42,391 nucleotides of DNA from Acholeplasmatales bacterium (GTDB lineage Bacteria > Bacillota_I > Bacilli_A > Acholeplasmatales > Anaeroplasmataceae): positions 1 to 42,391 of the forward strand of contig JAEELJ010000004.1 in the NCBI GenBank assembly GCA_016288855.1. The letters are read 5' to 3'. Position numbers and translations under genes: made by a program. Under the pieces are notes generated by a model. That model saw only the letters and a list, made by a program, of their open reading frames with translations, ran no database searches and had not been told where the DNA came from. Of this stretch, positions 34,859-42,391 are shown piece after piece; position 1 is the first letter of the stretch, and each line of letters opens with the position of its first letter.

Positions 34859-36181
34859 ATGAAAAAAAATATTGGTTTTTTGTCTTTAGGTCTTGTTGCA
34901 GTTTCTATTGTTTCTTGTGGTAAAAATAATATTAGTAATACATCAGTTTTAGATAATACATCAGTTTTAACAACTACTAAATCTGATAATTCTAAACCTT
35001 TAAAGAATTTACCTACTAAGGTTGATGTTACAAAAATTTATTCTAATGATAGCTATAATGATTTTGTGATTGATTATAATGATTTTTCAGTAGATATTTT
35101 AGAAAAACTAGAAAAAAATAATAATAATTCAAATACAAGCTATTCACCATTATCTATTTATAGTGCAATATCTAGTATGCTTCCTATGCTATCAGATACT
35201 GCAAAGGAAGAAGTATTACAATCATTAGGAATGGATATTGATGAGGTAGAAGCTAATACTAAGATTTTATATAGTCTTTCAAATGATAAGAATTCAATTC
35301 TTTCTAATTCTATATGGTTTAGTGATGAATTAAATATTAATTATGATACTGTTAAGAAAATAGCTAATACTTATTATTCAGAAATTTTTAAAATTGATTT
35401 TGCAAGCGAAAGTAATTTAATAAATGAATATATTAAAAATCATACAAATGACTTACTTGATAGCTGTGGTCCAATATCAGATGATACAATTTTATATATT
35501 TTAAACACATTCTATTTTAATGATGCATGGTCTTTTGATGCAAAAACAAATGGTCATATTACTAGATATTTTGAAAATACAGATAAATCATATGAAACTA
35601 AAAAATTATATTATTCAAATTATAATGGTTTTGAAAAGAGTTATATAACAGATGATTATAAATCTTATTATTTAAGAAGTAAAAATGATTATAAGCTTTC
35701 ATTTGTAATACCTTTAGGTGATAAGAAGGTTTCAGATATTTATAATAAAGAAAATATTAAAGATATTATAGAGCACAACTATTATGTAAGAAGTGATAAT
35801 AATATAGTATATAATACTCGTATTGCATTCCCTGAATTTAGTGCAGGTTTTGATGATGAAATAACTAATGTGATTAAAGATATGGGAATAAATGAGATAT
35901 TTAATGCTAATAATAATCCTTTCTCAAATATTACTACTAATAATGATGTAGCTGCTGGTAGTGTTTGGCATAGAACTAATTTAAATGTTAATAAGGATGG
36001 TATGGAAGGCGCTGCAGCAACATCAATAAGTATTACGTGTGCAGCAACAACATATGGAGGAGAAATTCAAAATGTTTATGATACATTCTATGTTGATAAG
36101 AGCTTTTTCTATGTCATAGAAGATAAAATGGGGTCTATAGTTTTTAGTGGTGTTGTAAATAAAATAGATAGTGATAATTAA
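34859..36181 (+). CDS. Serpin (serine protease inhibitor) lipoprotein
   Basis: Secreted and lipid-anchored protease inhibitor of the serpin family. The start is the ATG at 34859, with a CGGAGGAG site; an upstream ATG at 34778 lies in the previous terminator. Of 440 residues, 1-20 are a lipoprotein signal (SIVSC), followed by a Ser/Thr/Asn linker. The serpin body shows NTSYSPLSIYSAISSMLPMLSDTAKEEVLQSLGM, then ILNTFYFNDAW, and DLNVNKDGMEGAAATS (hinge, about 376-388), followed by the PF-type end FFYVIEDKMGSIVFSGVV. The small Ala residues of the hinge are kept, so it should be inhibitory. By counting from the hinge, P1 is about Ala395 (TCA-ATTY), pointing to elastase-like targets. Confidence 0.9.
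   Translation: MKKNIGFLSLGLVAVSIVSCGKNNISNTSVLDNTSVLTTTKSDNSKPLKNLPTKVDVTKIYSNDSYNDFVIDYNDFSVDILEKLEKNNNNSNTSYSPLSIYSAISSMLPMLSDTAKEEVLQSLGMDIDEVEANTKILYSLSNDKNSILSNSIWFSDELNINYDTVKKIANTYYSEIFKIDFASESNLINEYIKNHTNDLLDSCGPISDDTILYILNTFYFNDAWSFDAKTNGHITRYFENTDKSYETKKLYYSNYNGFEKSYITDDYKSYYLRSKNDYKLSFVIPLGDKKVSDIYNKENIKDIIEHNYYVRSDNNIVYNTRIAFPEFSAGFDDEITNVIKDMGINEIFNANNNPFSNITTNNDVAAGSVWHRTNLNVNKDGMEGAAATSISITCAATTYGGEIQNVYDTFYVDKSFFYVIEDKMGSIVFSGVVNKIDSDN
34937..34972 (+). repeat. 18-bp tandem repeat in the serpin linker
   Basis: The 15-base AATACATCAGTTTTA occurs at 34937-34951 and 34955-34969, in register 18 bp apart, encoding NTSVLD-NTSVLT. It lies just after the lipidation site, like the tandem repeat in the OppA linker. 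Confidence 0.8.
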
Positions 36182-36193
36182 TTATATTTCATG

Positions 36194-36222
36194 TTGAATT
36201 CGATTCTAAATTATTATATAAT
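36194..36222 (+). promoter_or_regulatory. Promoter of the thrS T-box transcript
   Basis: -35 TTGAAT (36194-36199), 17-bp spacer, -10 TATAAT (36217-36222). Transcription should begin near 36229. Confidence 0.85.
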
Positions 36223-36228
36223 TTTAGT

Positions 36229-36455
36229 ATCGATGAAAAGGACGAGATATATAAAGTTCTTACTTTTAGAGACTGTATGGTTGGTGAAAATACAGATAAG
36301 ATTTATATGTTACTACCTTTGAGATTCATGGAGGAAATGCCATGACGTATTACTGCGTTAAAGTATTTGAGTGTCAGGTTATTTATTAATCTGAAATTAA
36401 GGTGGTACCACGGTTAATTCGCCCTTAGATTTTAGGTCTAAGGGCTTTTTATATT
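36229..36455 (+). ncRNA. T-box leader of thrS (Thr-responsive)
   Basis: The leader shows Stem I with the apical GGTTGGTGAAAATACAG region, a candidate specifier ACC (36315-36317, with ACT just before), the T-box element GGTGGTACCACGG (36401-36413) and a terminator (36421-36429 with 36437-36445) followed by T residues. UGGU in the T-box would pair with an ACCA tRNA end. Uncharged tRNA-Thr should permit read-through into thrS. Confidence 0.93.
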
Positions 36456-36470
36456 TTAGGAGGAAGAAAT

Positions 36471-38390
36471 ATGGTAAAGGTTACTTTAAAGGATGGAAGC
36501 ATCAAGGAAGTAGAAAAAGGTACATTAATTATTGCGGTAGCAAAGGAATTATCAACATCATTAGCTAAGAAGGCTTTAGTTGCAAAGCTTAATGGTAAGC
36601 TTGTTGATTTAAAGGATCCAATTTTAGAGGATTCAACATTAGAACTTATTATGCCAAATGATGCTGAAGCATTTGAGGTGTTAAATCACTCAACAGCTCA
36701 CTTAATGGCTCAGGCTGTAACTAGATTATATAAGGGAACTTTATGTGGAGTAGGACCTGCGATTGAAGAAGGATTCTATTATGATTTTAAGACTCCAGTT
36801 CCACTAACAAATGAAGATTTACCAAAGATTGAAGCTGAAATGAAGAAGATTGCAAAAGAAAATTTAGCAATTACTCATTATATTTTAACAAGAGATGAAG
36901 CAAAGAAATTATTTAGCTATGACAAGTTCAAACTTGAATTAATTGATACAGCTGATTCTGATGCAATTGGTATTTATGAACAAGGTGAATATAAGGATGT
37001 ATGTAGAGGACCTCATGTTATTTCAACTGGTGTTTTAAAGAATTTTAAATTATTATCAGTTGCCGGTGCATACTGGAGAGGTGATGCTAAGAAGGATGTA
37101 TTAACTCGTATTTATGGTACATGCTGGGCAACACCTGAAGAATTAGAAAATCACTTAAAGGTATTAGAGGATCGTAAGGAAAGAGATCATAGAAAGATTG
37201 GTAAGGACATGGGAATTTTCATGTTCGATGAATTAGTAGGTAGAGGCTTACCTATGTGGTTACCAAATGGTTTCATAGTAAGAAGATTATTAGCTGACTA
37301 TATTATGGATAAGGAATACGCGTTAGGATATAAGCATGTTATGACTCCATCATTAGGAAATGTTAATCTATATAAGACTTCAGGTCACTGGGATCATTAT
37401 AAGGATGATATGTTCCCTGCAATGGAAGTTGATGATGAAGCATATGTATTAAGACCAATGAACTGCCCTCATCACATGGTTATGTTCCGTTCAAAGCTTC
37501 ATTCATATAGAGATTTACCAGTTCGTATTGCTGAAATTGCAAACGACTTCCGTTTTGAAGCATCAGGAGCTTTAACTGGTATTGAAAGAACACGTGCATT
37601 CTCTCAAAATGACTCTCATATTTTCTGTCGTAATGATCAGATTAAAGAAGAGGTTAAGGGAGTTGTTAAGCTAATTCTTGATGTTTATAATGATTTTGGA
37701 TTCAAGAATTATACATTCCGTCTATCTTTAAGAGATCCTAAGAATGTAGAAAAGTATTTCGGTAATGATGATTTATGGACAAAGTCTGAAACTGAATTAA
37801 GAGAAATCTTAAATGAATTAGGTGTTAATTATTATGAAGCTGAAGGTGAAGCTGCATTCTATGGTCCAAAGATTGACGTTCAGGTTAAATCATCAATCGG
37901 ACATGATGTAACATTATCTACAGTTCAATTAGATTATCAATTACCTGAAAGATTTGAATTAACTTATGTTAATGAAAATAAAGAAAAGGTTAGACCAGTT
38001 GTTATTCACCGTGCAATTTTAGGTTCAATGGACCGTTTCGTTGCATTCCTATTAGAAGAAACTAAGGGTGTATTACCAGTATGGCTAGCACCTACACAGG
38101 TTATGATTATTCCAGTTAACCTTGATTACCATAAGGAATTCTCTGATGATTTAGCATTTAAGCTAAGAAAAGCAGGAATTCGTTATGAAGTAGATTATCG
38201 TGAGGAAAAGCTTGGTTATAAGATTCGTGAAGCACAAACAAGAAAGATTCCATATCAGTTAGTTGTTGGTGATAACGAAGTTAAGAATGGAACAGTTACT
38301 TATCGTGAATATGGTAAGCAAGAGCAAACAACTGTTTCAATTGATGAATTCATCAACCTAATTCTTGAAAAGAATAAAGAATTAAAGTAA
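36471..38390 (+). CDS. thrS: Threonyl-tRNA synthetase
   Basis: Class II aminoacyl-tRNA synthetase for threonine. Residues 1-62 are the TGS domain, 65-230 the editing (SAD-type) domain with HSTAHLMAQA and YCGP-like DVCRGPHV, then the catalytic core with the zinc ligand Cys in RPMNCPHHMVMF, RIAEIANDFRFEASGALTGIERTRAFSQNDSHIF and the motif 3 VVIHRAILGSMDRF. The C-terminal anticodon-binding domain ends near 635 (PVNLDYHKEF and RYEVDYREEKLGYKIREAQ). The length of 639 is normal. A TAGGAGGAAG site precedes the ATG. Confidence 0.98.
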   Translation: MVKVTLKDGSIKEVEKGTLIIAVAKELSTSLAKKALVAKLNGKLVDLKDPILEDSTLELIMPNDAEAFEVLNHSTAHLMAQAVTRLYKGTLCGVGPAIEEGFYYDFKTPVPLTNEDLPKIEAEMKKIAKENLAITHYILTRDEAKKLFSYDKFKLELIDTADSDAIGIYEQGEYKDVCRGPHVISTGVLKNFKLLSVAGAYWRGDAKKDVLTRIYGTCWATPEELENHLKVLEDRKERDHRKIGKDMGIFMFDELVGRGLPMWLPNGFIVRRLLADYIMDKEYALGYKHVMTPSLGNVNLYKTSGHWDHYKDDMFPAMEVDDEAYVLRPMNCPHHMVMFRSKLHSYRDLPVRIAEIANDFRFEASGALTGIERTRAFSQNDSHIFCRNDQIKEEVKGVVKLILDVYNDFGFKNYTFRLSLRDPKNVEKYFGNDDLWTKSETELREILNELGVNYYEAEGEAAFYGPKIDVQVKSSIGHDVTLSTVQLDYQLPERFELTYVNENKEKVRPVVIHRAILGSMDRFVAFLLEETKGVLPVWLAPTQVMIIPVNLDYHKEFSDDLAFKLRKAGIRYEVDYREEKLGYKIREAQTRKIPYQLVVGDNEVKNGTVTYREYGKQEQTTVSIDEFINLILEKNKELK

Positions 38391-38408
38391 AATAACCATA
38401 GTATTTAT

Positions 38409-38437
38409 AAGCCTAGCTTGAATGCTAGGCTTTTTTA
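38409..38437 (+). terminator. Intrinsic terminator after thrS
   Basis: A 9-bp stem (38409-38417 with 38424-38432), loop TTGAAT, followed by T. The ABC-F ribosome-binding site (AGGAG, 38437-38441) follows directly, so no promoter space remains and the ABC-F gene may depend on read-through. Confidence 0.88.
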
Positions 38438-38447
38438 GGAGCATTTT

Positions 38448-39986
38448 ATGGGTTTATTAGAAGTTAAAAATTTAAGATTCAAATATGCTGATAAAGAACT
38501 ATTTAATGATGTTGAATTTAGAGTTTTTGAGCATGACCACATAGTTATTGTTGGTGATAATGGTGCTGGTAAGTCAACATTTATGAATCTTATTTGTAAA
38601 AATTTAATACCAGATAAGGGTGAGGTAGTATGGCTTCCTAATACTACATTTGGATATTTAGATCAGCATTTAAAGGTAAAAACTGATGTTACTATTAATG
38701 AATATTTATCTGAAGTGTTTTTGCCTTTAATTGAAAAAGAAAAGAAAATGAATCAATATTATGATATGCTTGCGACATGCAAGGAATATGAATATGATAA
38801 ATATCTAAATTATGCAAATGCGATTCAAGAGGAACTAGAAAAATCAAATTTCTATGCAATGAATTCTACATTAGGAAACATGACTAATGGACTAGGAATT
38901 ACTGGCTTTGGACTTGATACTAAGTTAAAGGAATTATCAGGTGGTCAAAGAGAAAAGGTATATTTAGCTAAGCTATTATTACAAAATCCTGATGTCTTAT
39001 TAATGGATGAACCTACAAACTTTTTAGATCAAGCACAAATTGAATGGCTAAAGAATTATTTAAATGGATATAATAAATCATTTGTTGTAATAAGCCATGA
39101 TGAGGATTTTATTAGAAGTATTGCAAAAACTGTTTATAATTTATCTAATAATGTTATGACTAGATATAATATGGATTATGATCATTACTTAATTGAAAAG
39201 GAAGTAAGAGATGATAATTACTTAAAAGCTTATAATAAGCAGCAGGAATATATAAAAAGAACTGAAGAATTCATTAATAAGAATATAGTTCGTGCAACAA
39301 CTACAAAGCGTGCTCAATCTAGAAGAAAGCTTTTAGATAGATTAGAAAGAATAGAAAAGCCTAAGAATCATGAACCAATGCATATAAAATTCCCATATTC
39401 AGGACAGCTTGGTCAAGAAGTATTAGTTTTAAATGATTTAACTGTAGGCTATAATAATAAGACTGTATTAGAACATCTAAATTTCTTATTAGGTCAAAAT
39501 CAAAAGGTTGTTATATTAGGACATAATGGTGTTGGTAAATCAACTATTTTAAAAACTATATTAGATGTAATTAAGCCTATTTCAGGTTCTTATAAATGGA
39601 ATCCTTCTGGAGTAATTAATTACTTTAAGCAGGAAGAAGAATATAAGCCAAATGAAACACCAATATCTTACTTAAGATATTTTTACCATCAAAAGACTGA
39701 TCAAGAGCTTAGAAGCATACTTGCAACAGTAGGATTAAAGGGTGATATTGTTACAAAACCAATGACTACCTTATCAGGTGGAGAACAAACTAAGGTCAGA
39801 TTAGCCCTTATGACTATGAAAAAGTCAAATATTTTGGTTTTTGACGAACCTACTAATCATTTAGACATGGCATCTAAAGCGGAGCTTTATGAGGCAATTT
39901 CTTTATTTCAAGGCTCTGTTTTACTTGTAACTCATGAGGATGATTTCTATGATGGGTTAGTTGATTTAGAATTGAATTTCAAATAA
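38448..39986 (+). CDS. ABC-F family ATPase
   Basis: Cytoplasmic protein of 512 residues with two fused ABC ATPase domains and no membrane segments, the ABC-F layout of ribosome-associated translation factors. The first domain has Walker A GDNGAGKS (about 36-43), signature LSGGQREKV and Walker B LLMDEPTNFLD. The second has Walker A GHNGVGKS, LSGGEQTKV and VFDEPTNHLD. The linker between them contains the Arg/Lys-rich FINKNIVRATTTKRAQSRRKLLDRLERI, which would reach towards the peptidyl-transferase centre. It could be a housekeeping factor or an antibiotic-resistance type; the linker length does not decide. Confidence 0.92.
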   Translation: MGLLEVKNLRFKYADKELFNDVEFRVFEHDHIVIVGDNGAGKSTFMNLICKNLIPDKGEVVWLPNTTFGYLDQHLKVKTDVTINEYLSEVFLPLIEKEKKMNQYYDMLATCKEYEYDKYLNYANAIQEELEKSNFYAMNSTLGNMTNGLGITGFGLDTKLKELSGGQREKVYLAKLLLQNPDVLLMDEPTNFLDQAQIEWLKNYLNGYNKSFVVISHDEDFIRSIAKTVYNLSNNVMTRYNMDYDHYLIEKEVRDDNYLKAYNKQQEYIKRTEEFINKNIVRATTTKRAQSRRKLLDRLERIEKPKNHEPMHIKFPYSGQLGQEVLVLNDLTVGYNNKTVLEHLNFLLGQNQKVVILGHNGVGKSTILKTILDVIKPISGSYKWNPSGVINYFKQEEEYKPNETPISYLRYFYHQKTDQELRSILATVGLKGDIVTKPMTTLSGGEQTKVRLALMTMKKSNILVFDEPTNHLDMASKAELYEAISLFQGSVLLVTHEDDFYDGLVDLELNFK

Positions 39987-39992
39987 TACGAG

Positions 39993-40020
39993 AAAAGAGT
40001 TTTAATACTCTTTTTTCTTT
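39993..40020 (+). terminator. Intrinsic terminator
   Basis: AAAAGAGT (39993-40000) pairs with ACTCTTTT (40007-40014), followed by more T residues. It ends the ABC-F gene. The spacer from here to 40146 is AT-rich and I see no gene in it. Confidence 0.85.
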
Positions 40021-40146
40021 AATGTTTATATGTTAGAATAACGGTATAGAGTTTCTTTAAATATGAATAAAGAAGATATAATTTAATACTTTTTTAGCTG
40101 CTATACTATAAGTGGTTTTTACTAGATTAATATTATAAATATTATC

Positions 40147-40175
40147 TTGACTTTGCATACATAAAAAAGTATAAT
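40147..40175 (+). promoter_or_regulatory. Promoter of yceD-rpmF
   Basis: -35 TTGACT (40147-40152), 17-bp spacer, -10 TATAAT (40170-40175). The start codon at 40199 has a GAGGTGAT site. Confidence 0.85.
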
Positions 40176-40198
40176 TTACATTGTTGAGGTGATTTTAA

Positions 40199-40657
40199 GT
40201 GAAGTTTACCATAGCTCAGCTTAGAAAATTATCAATGCCATATCAGTTCAGTGAAGATATTGATTTATCTTCTGATTTAAATGGACTTGAGGATATCCTT
40301 AAAGTATCATATACCCATGTGACTGAGACCATATACAATCGTGGGGATGATTCTTACCGAATCGATTTTACTATCGATTGCAATCTAATTTTAAGTGATT
40401 CTATTACTTTAGAAGAGATTGAATATCCAATTAATGCAAAAGCATCAGAAGTATTTAGTACTGATGAAAAGGAAGAAGATGCATTCTTAATTGAAGGTAT
40501 CACACTTGATACTAAGGAAGCAATTATTGCAAATATCCTTTGTAACAAGCCTATGTCAATTACTAATTATGAAGATGAAATAAGTGATGTGGAAGAAGAT
40601 AACAAGGAAGATGACCATGTTAATCCAGCATTTGCCTCACTAAAGGATTTATTATAG
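40199..40657 (+). CDS. yceD: YceD/DUF177 family protein
   Basis: A 152-residue protein with a GTG start. DUF177 proteins are linked to 23S rRNA accumulation and are nearly always next to the L32 gene, as here (12 bases apart). The strands of the core appear as SYTHVTETIYNR, YRIDFTIDCNLILSDSITLEEIEYPI and DAFLIEGITLDTKEAIIANILCNKPM, followed by an acidic stretch and the conserved end NPAFASLKDLL. Assignment rests on context and this end motif. Confidence 0.87.
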   Translation: MKFTIAQLRKLSMPYQFSEDIDLSSDLNGLEDILKVSYTHVTETIYNRGDDSYRIDFTIDCNLILSDSITLEEIEYPINAKASEVFSTDEKEEDAFLIEGITLDTKEAIIANILCNKPMSITNYEDEISDVEEDNKEDDHVNPAFASLKDLL

Positions 40658-40669
40658 GAGGTGTGAATA

Positions 40670-40867
40670 ATGGCAGTACCTTTCAGAAGAACTTCTAAAA
40701 TGAAGAAGAGAATGAGAAGATCTCACTTAGCATTAAATGTACCTGGTATGATTACTTGTCCTTCATGTGGAGAATTAACTCTTGCTCATAGAGTATGCTC
40801 TAACTGTGGATATTACAAGGGTAAGCAGGTTGTAGCTAAGAAAGAAGAATCAGCAGACAACGAATAA
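40670..40867 (+). CDS. rpmF: 50S ribosomal protein L32
   Basis: A 65-residue ribosomal protein with the L32 N-terminus [18 protein letters not shown] and a four-Cys zinc ribbon ([20 protein letters not shown]). The basic N-terminus binds 23S rRNA. The presence of all four Cys marks the zinc-binding (C+) form. A strong AGGAGGTG site precedes the ATG. Confidence 0.97.
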   Translation: MAVPFRRTSKMKKRMRRSHLALNVPGMITCPSCGELTLAHRVCSNCGYYKGKQVVAKKEESADNE

Positions 40868-40877
40868 TTATTCATAG

Positions 40878-40908
40878 AAATAGAGACCTGGGGTCTCTAT
40901 TTTCTATT
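40878..40908 (+). terminator. Intrinsic terminator after rpmF
   Basis: Perfect 11-bp stem (40878-40888 with 40892-40902), loop TGG, and a T-rich tail. Confidence 0.9.
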
Positions 40909-40932
40909 TAAGGACAAAATAAGGAGGATATT

Positions 40933-41856
40933 ATGTATCAACATTATAGTGTTTTAAAGCAAGAAGCAATTAATAATTTAAATATTAAGCCTGATGGAAT
41001 ATATGTTGACTGTACTTTAGGTGGTGGTGGACACTCAAGCGAAATTCTAAAGCGTCTTACTACTGGGCATCTTTATTGTTTTGACCAGGATGATTATGCG
41101 TTTCAAAGATCTAAAGAGGTATTAGACCCTATTTCACACAATTATACTTTTATAAAAGCTAATTTTAAGGATATTAAAAAGGAATTAGAAAAGCTTGGAG
41201 TTACACAAATAGATGGTGTTCTATATGATTTAGGTGTTTCTTCATTCCAGCTTGATATCCCAGAACGTGGATTCTCTTATAATTATGATGCTCCACTTGA
41301 TATGAGAATGAATCAGCAAGGCGAACTAACAGCATATGATATTGTAAATAATTATTCATTTAATGAAATAATGAAAATATTATATGATTATGGTGAGGAA
41401 TCAAATGCTAAATTAATCGCAAGAGGTATAGAAAAGGCAAGAGCGATTAAGCCTATTGAAACTACATTTGATTTAGTAAATGTAATTAAATCCTCTTTAC
41501 CTCAAAAGGTACTTCATAAGAAAGGACATCCAGCTAAGCAGACATTCCAAGCATTAAGAATTGCTGTGAATGATGAATTAAGAGTATTTGAAGTATCTAT
41601 TAATGATGCATTAGATATGCTAAAGCCTAATGGATATGCTGTTGTAATTACATTCCATTCCTTAGAGGATAGAATTTGTAAGAAGGTATTTAGAGACAGA
41701 ACAACTCTTGATATACCTGAAGGTCTTCCCGTTATTATTACAGAAGAGGCTCCTTTTGAACTTATAACAAGAAAGCCTATTTTACCAAGTGAAGAAGAGC
41801 TTGGAGAGAATAATAGAAGCCATTCTGCAAAAATGAGAGCTATAAGAAAGAGATAA
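40933..41856 (+). CDS. rsmH: 16S rRNA m4C1402 methyltransferase
   Basis: Methylates C1402 of 16S rRNA using S-adenosylmethionine. 307 residues. Motifs: YVDCTLGGGGHSSEIL (SAM site, about 26-40), LYDLGVSSFQLD, RGFSYNYDAPLDMRM, and the C-terminal FHSLEDRI. In most Firmicutes it is in the mraZ-rsmH-ftsL cell-division cluster; here it follows rpmF, with no mraZ upstream and a membrane gene plus an insertion element downstream. A perfect AAGGAGG site at 40921-40927 precedes the start. No clear promoter is visible. Confidence 0.96.
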   Translation: MYQHYSVLKQEAINNLNIKPDGIYVDCTLGGGGHSSEILKRLTTGHLYCFDQDDYAFQRSKEVLDPISHNYTFIKANFKDIKKELEKLGVTQIDGVLYDLGVSSFQLDIPERGFSYNYDAPLDMRMNQQGELTAYDIVNNYSFNEIMKILYDYGEESNAKLIARGIEKARAIKPIETTFDLVNVIKSSLPQKVLHKKGHPAKQTFQALRIAVNDELRVFEVSINDALDMLKPNGYAVVITFHSLEDRICKKVFRDRTTLDIPEGLPVIITEEAPFELITRKPILPSEEELGENNRSHSAKMRAIRKR

Positions 41857-41883
41857 AATTAATATAGATTTATTCCCCTTTTG

Positions 41884-41892
41884 TGTTATAAT
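41884..41892 (+). promoter_or_regulatory. Extended -10 promoter of the last membrane gene
   Basis: TGTTATAAT, with TG one base before TATAAT (41887-41892), 36 bases upstream of the ATG, which has a GGAAAGGAG site. Confidence 0.6.
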
Positions 41893-41927
41893 AATTTTGT
41901 TAATTGATTGGGAAAGGAGAATGAATC

Positions 41928-42224
41928 ATGGCTAAGGCTAGTAAATCTACTACGATTTCATTATTCTGGATTGTTGGTTTAGTTGCATTCATTTCACTAA
42001 TGTTAGGAGGAACAATTTTCTTCTTACAATTAGCTAATATTAGTGGTGGTATTCTAAATACATTACAGAGTATTTGTCATATTTTCTTAATTGTATGTGC
42101 AGCAATTGCTGGTTTCATATGGTTAACTAATGTTAGATGGAATAAAACAGTAAAGGTTGTATTTATGGTTTTATTCATTATATTTGCTGTACTTGCACTT
42201 GTTGGTGTAGTTAAAGCGTTCTAA
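41928..42224 (+). CDS. Small membrane protein, unknown
   Basis: A 98-residue protein with three hydrophobic helices (about 10-34, 47-64 and 73-96) and short charged ends (MAKASKSTT and VRWNKTVK). No family recognised. It sits where ftsL would be expected after rsmH in many Firmicutes, but it is not FtsL-like (three helices, no coiled coil). Its own promoter precedes it, and an IS3-type element starts 28 bases after its stop. Confidence 0.75.
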   Translation: MAKASKSTTISLFWIVGLVAFISLMLGGTIFFLQLANISGGILNTLQSICHIFLIVCAAIAGFIWLTNVRWNKTVKVVFMVLFIIFAVLALVGVVKAF

Positions 42225-42251
42225 TAGTTGTTTTAGAAAAGAGCCTCGTAA

Positions 42252-42391
42252 TGTAGAGTACCCCTAAAGTTGGACTAGAGAAAATCTAGAAAAACTAAAG
42301 GGGTATTTTTTTATGAGATTAAAAGATGAAGATTTAAAAGAAATAGCAAGACTAGTAGATGAAGGACATAGTTCTAGTACAATAGCTAGAA
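42252..42391 (+). mobile_element. Left end of an IS3-family insertion sequence (cut by window end)
   Basis: From 42252 the sequence begins TG and contains the IS3-like terminal pattern GTACCCCTAAAGTTGGAC, then a short leader with inverted repeats (TACCCC at 42259-42264 against GGGGTA; CTAGA/TCTAG inside) and a transposase orfA start. The exact tip and target duplication cannot be set because the right end lies outside. The window, if it is a contig, may end here because the element is repeated in the genome. Confidence 0.7.
42313..42391 (+). CDS. IS3-family transposase orfA, partial (5' end)
   Basis: Only the first 26 codons are present: MRLKDEDLKEIARLVDEGHSSSTIAR. This is the start of a helix-turn-helix domain (a DLKEIARLVDEGHSSSTIAR helix pair) as in IS3/IS150-type orfA proteins that bind the element ends. 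An AAAGGGG site (42297-42303) lies before the ATG and is part of the leader inverted repeat, which could limit translation. The frame runs open to the window edge. Family assigned from this short piece together with the terminal sequence. Confidence 0.65.
   Translation, partial: MRLKDEDLKEIARLVDEGHSSSTIAR

Noticed and set aside
41928-42224. ftsL, from its position after rsmH
   Set aside because: The product has three membrane helices and no coiled coil, unlike the single-helix FtsL.

Overview
This window looks like a chromosomal stretch (or whole contig) from an AT-rich, low-GC Gram-positive bacterium of the Bacilli / Erysipelotrichia / Acholeplasma-like zone, probably host-associated. The evidence is strong AT bias, AGGAGG-type ribosome-binding sites, T-box leaders, several SCGK-type lipoproteins, and Bacillus-like gene neighbourhoods (polA-mutM-coaE-dnaB-dnaI-thrS; yceD-rpmF; CYTH protein beside NAD kinase). 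TGA is used as a stop (for example mutM and the DUF2089 gene) and Trp is TGG, so the code is 11, not the Mycoplasma code. A cell-wall cluster gene (rsmH) is present. The genus cannot be fixed from sequence alone.

Layout. 1-2990: an orphan lipoprotein, then minus-strand genes: a small membrane protein, trpS with its T-box leader, and another small membrane protein. 3300-13830: an oligopeptide ABC transporter (oppA, then oppBCDF) followed by three envelope genes that look co-transcribed. 13860-18280: a CYTH protein divergent from NAD kinase, then gap, ung and an ECF transporter S component. 18440-25880: adhE, yhbY, a beta-helix-type lipoprotein, a flavodoxin-fold reductase, a class 3 lipase, and a degenerate GGDEF protein on the minus strand. 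26080-33045: polA, nitroreductase, mutM, coaE, an unknown gene, dnaB, dnaI, in one operon. 33175-36181: a DUF2089 regulator with two envelope proteins, then a serpin lipoprotein. 36190-42230: T-box-thrS, an ABC-F ATPase, yceD-rpmF, rsmH and a small membrane protein. The window ends inside the left end of an IS3-family element.

The most unusual object is the peptide-binding lipoprotein at 3302-5527. The segment that normally forms the C-terminus of OppA/AmiA-type proteins sits at the N-terminus, directly after the lipoprotein linker, and the protein stops where that segment would normally begin. This is the signature of a circular permutation. Its transporter is also remodelled: OppB has a roughly 280-residue external loop, OppD a roughly 240-residue insertion between Walker A and the Q-loop, and OppF a roughly 245-residue N-terminal extension. 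Other points of interest are a serpin with an Ala-rich reactive loop on a lipid anchor, a degenerate ApbE-like protein in the opp operon, a cre-like palindrome inside the terminator stem before gap, and a pair of dyad repeats 21 bp apart upstream of the DUF2089 module.

Most transcription units end in clear intrinsic terminators, several overlapping stop codons. Promoters fall into two visible types: good -35/-10 pairs with 16-18 bp spacers, and extended -10 (TGn) promoters with weak -35 boxes. No rRNA, tRNA or CRISPR array was seen.
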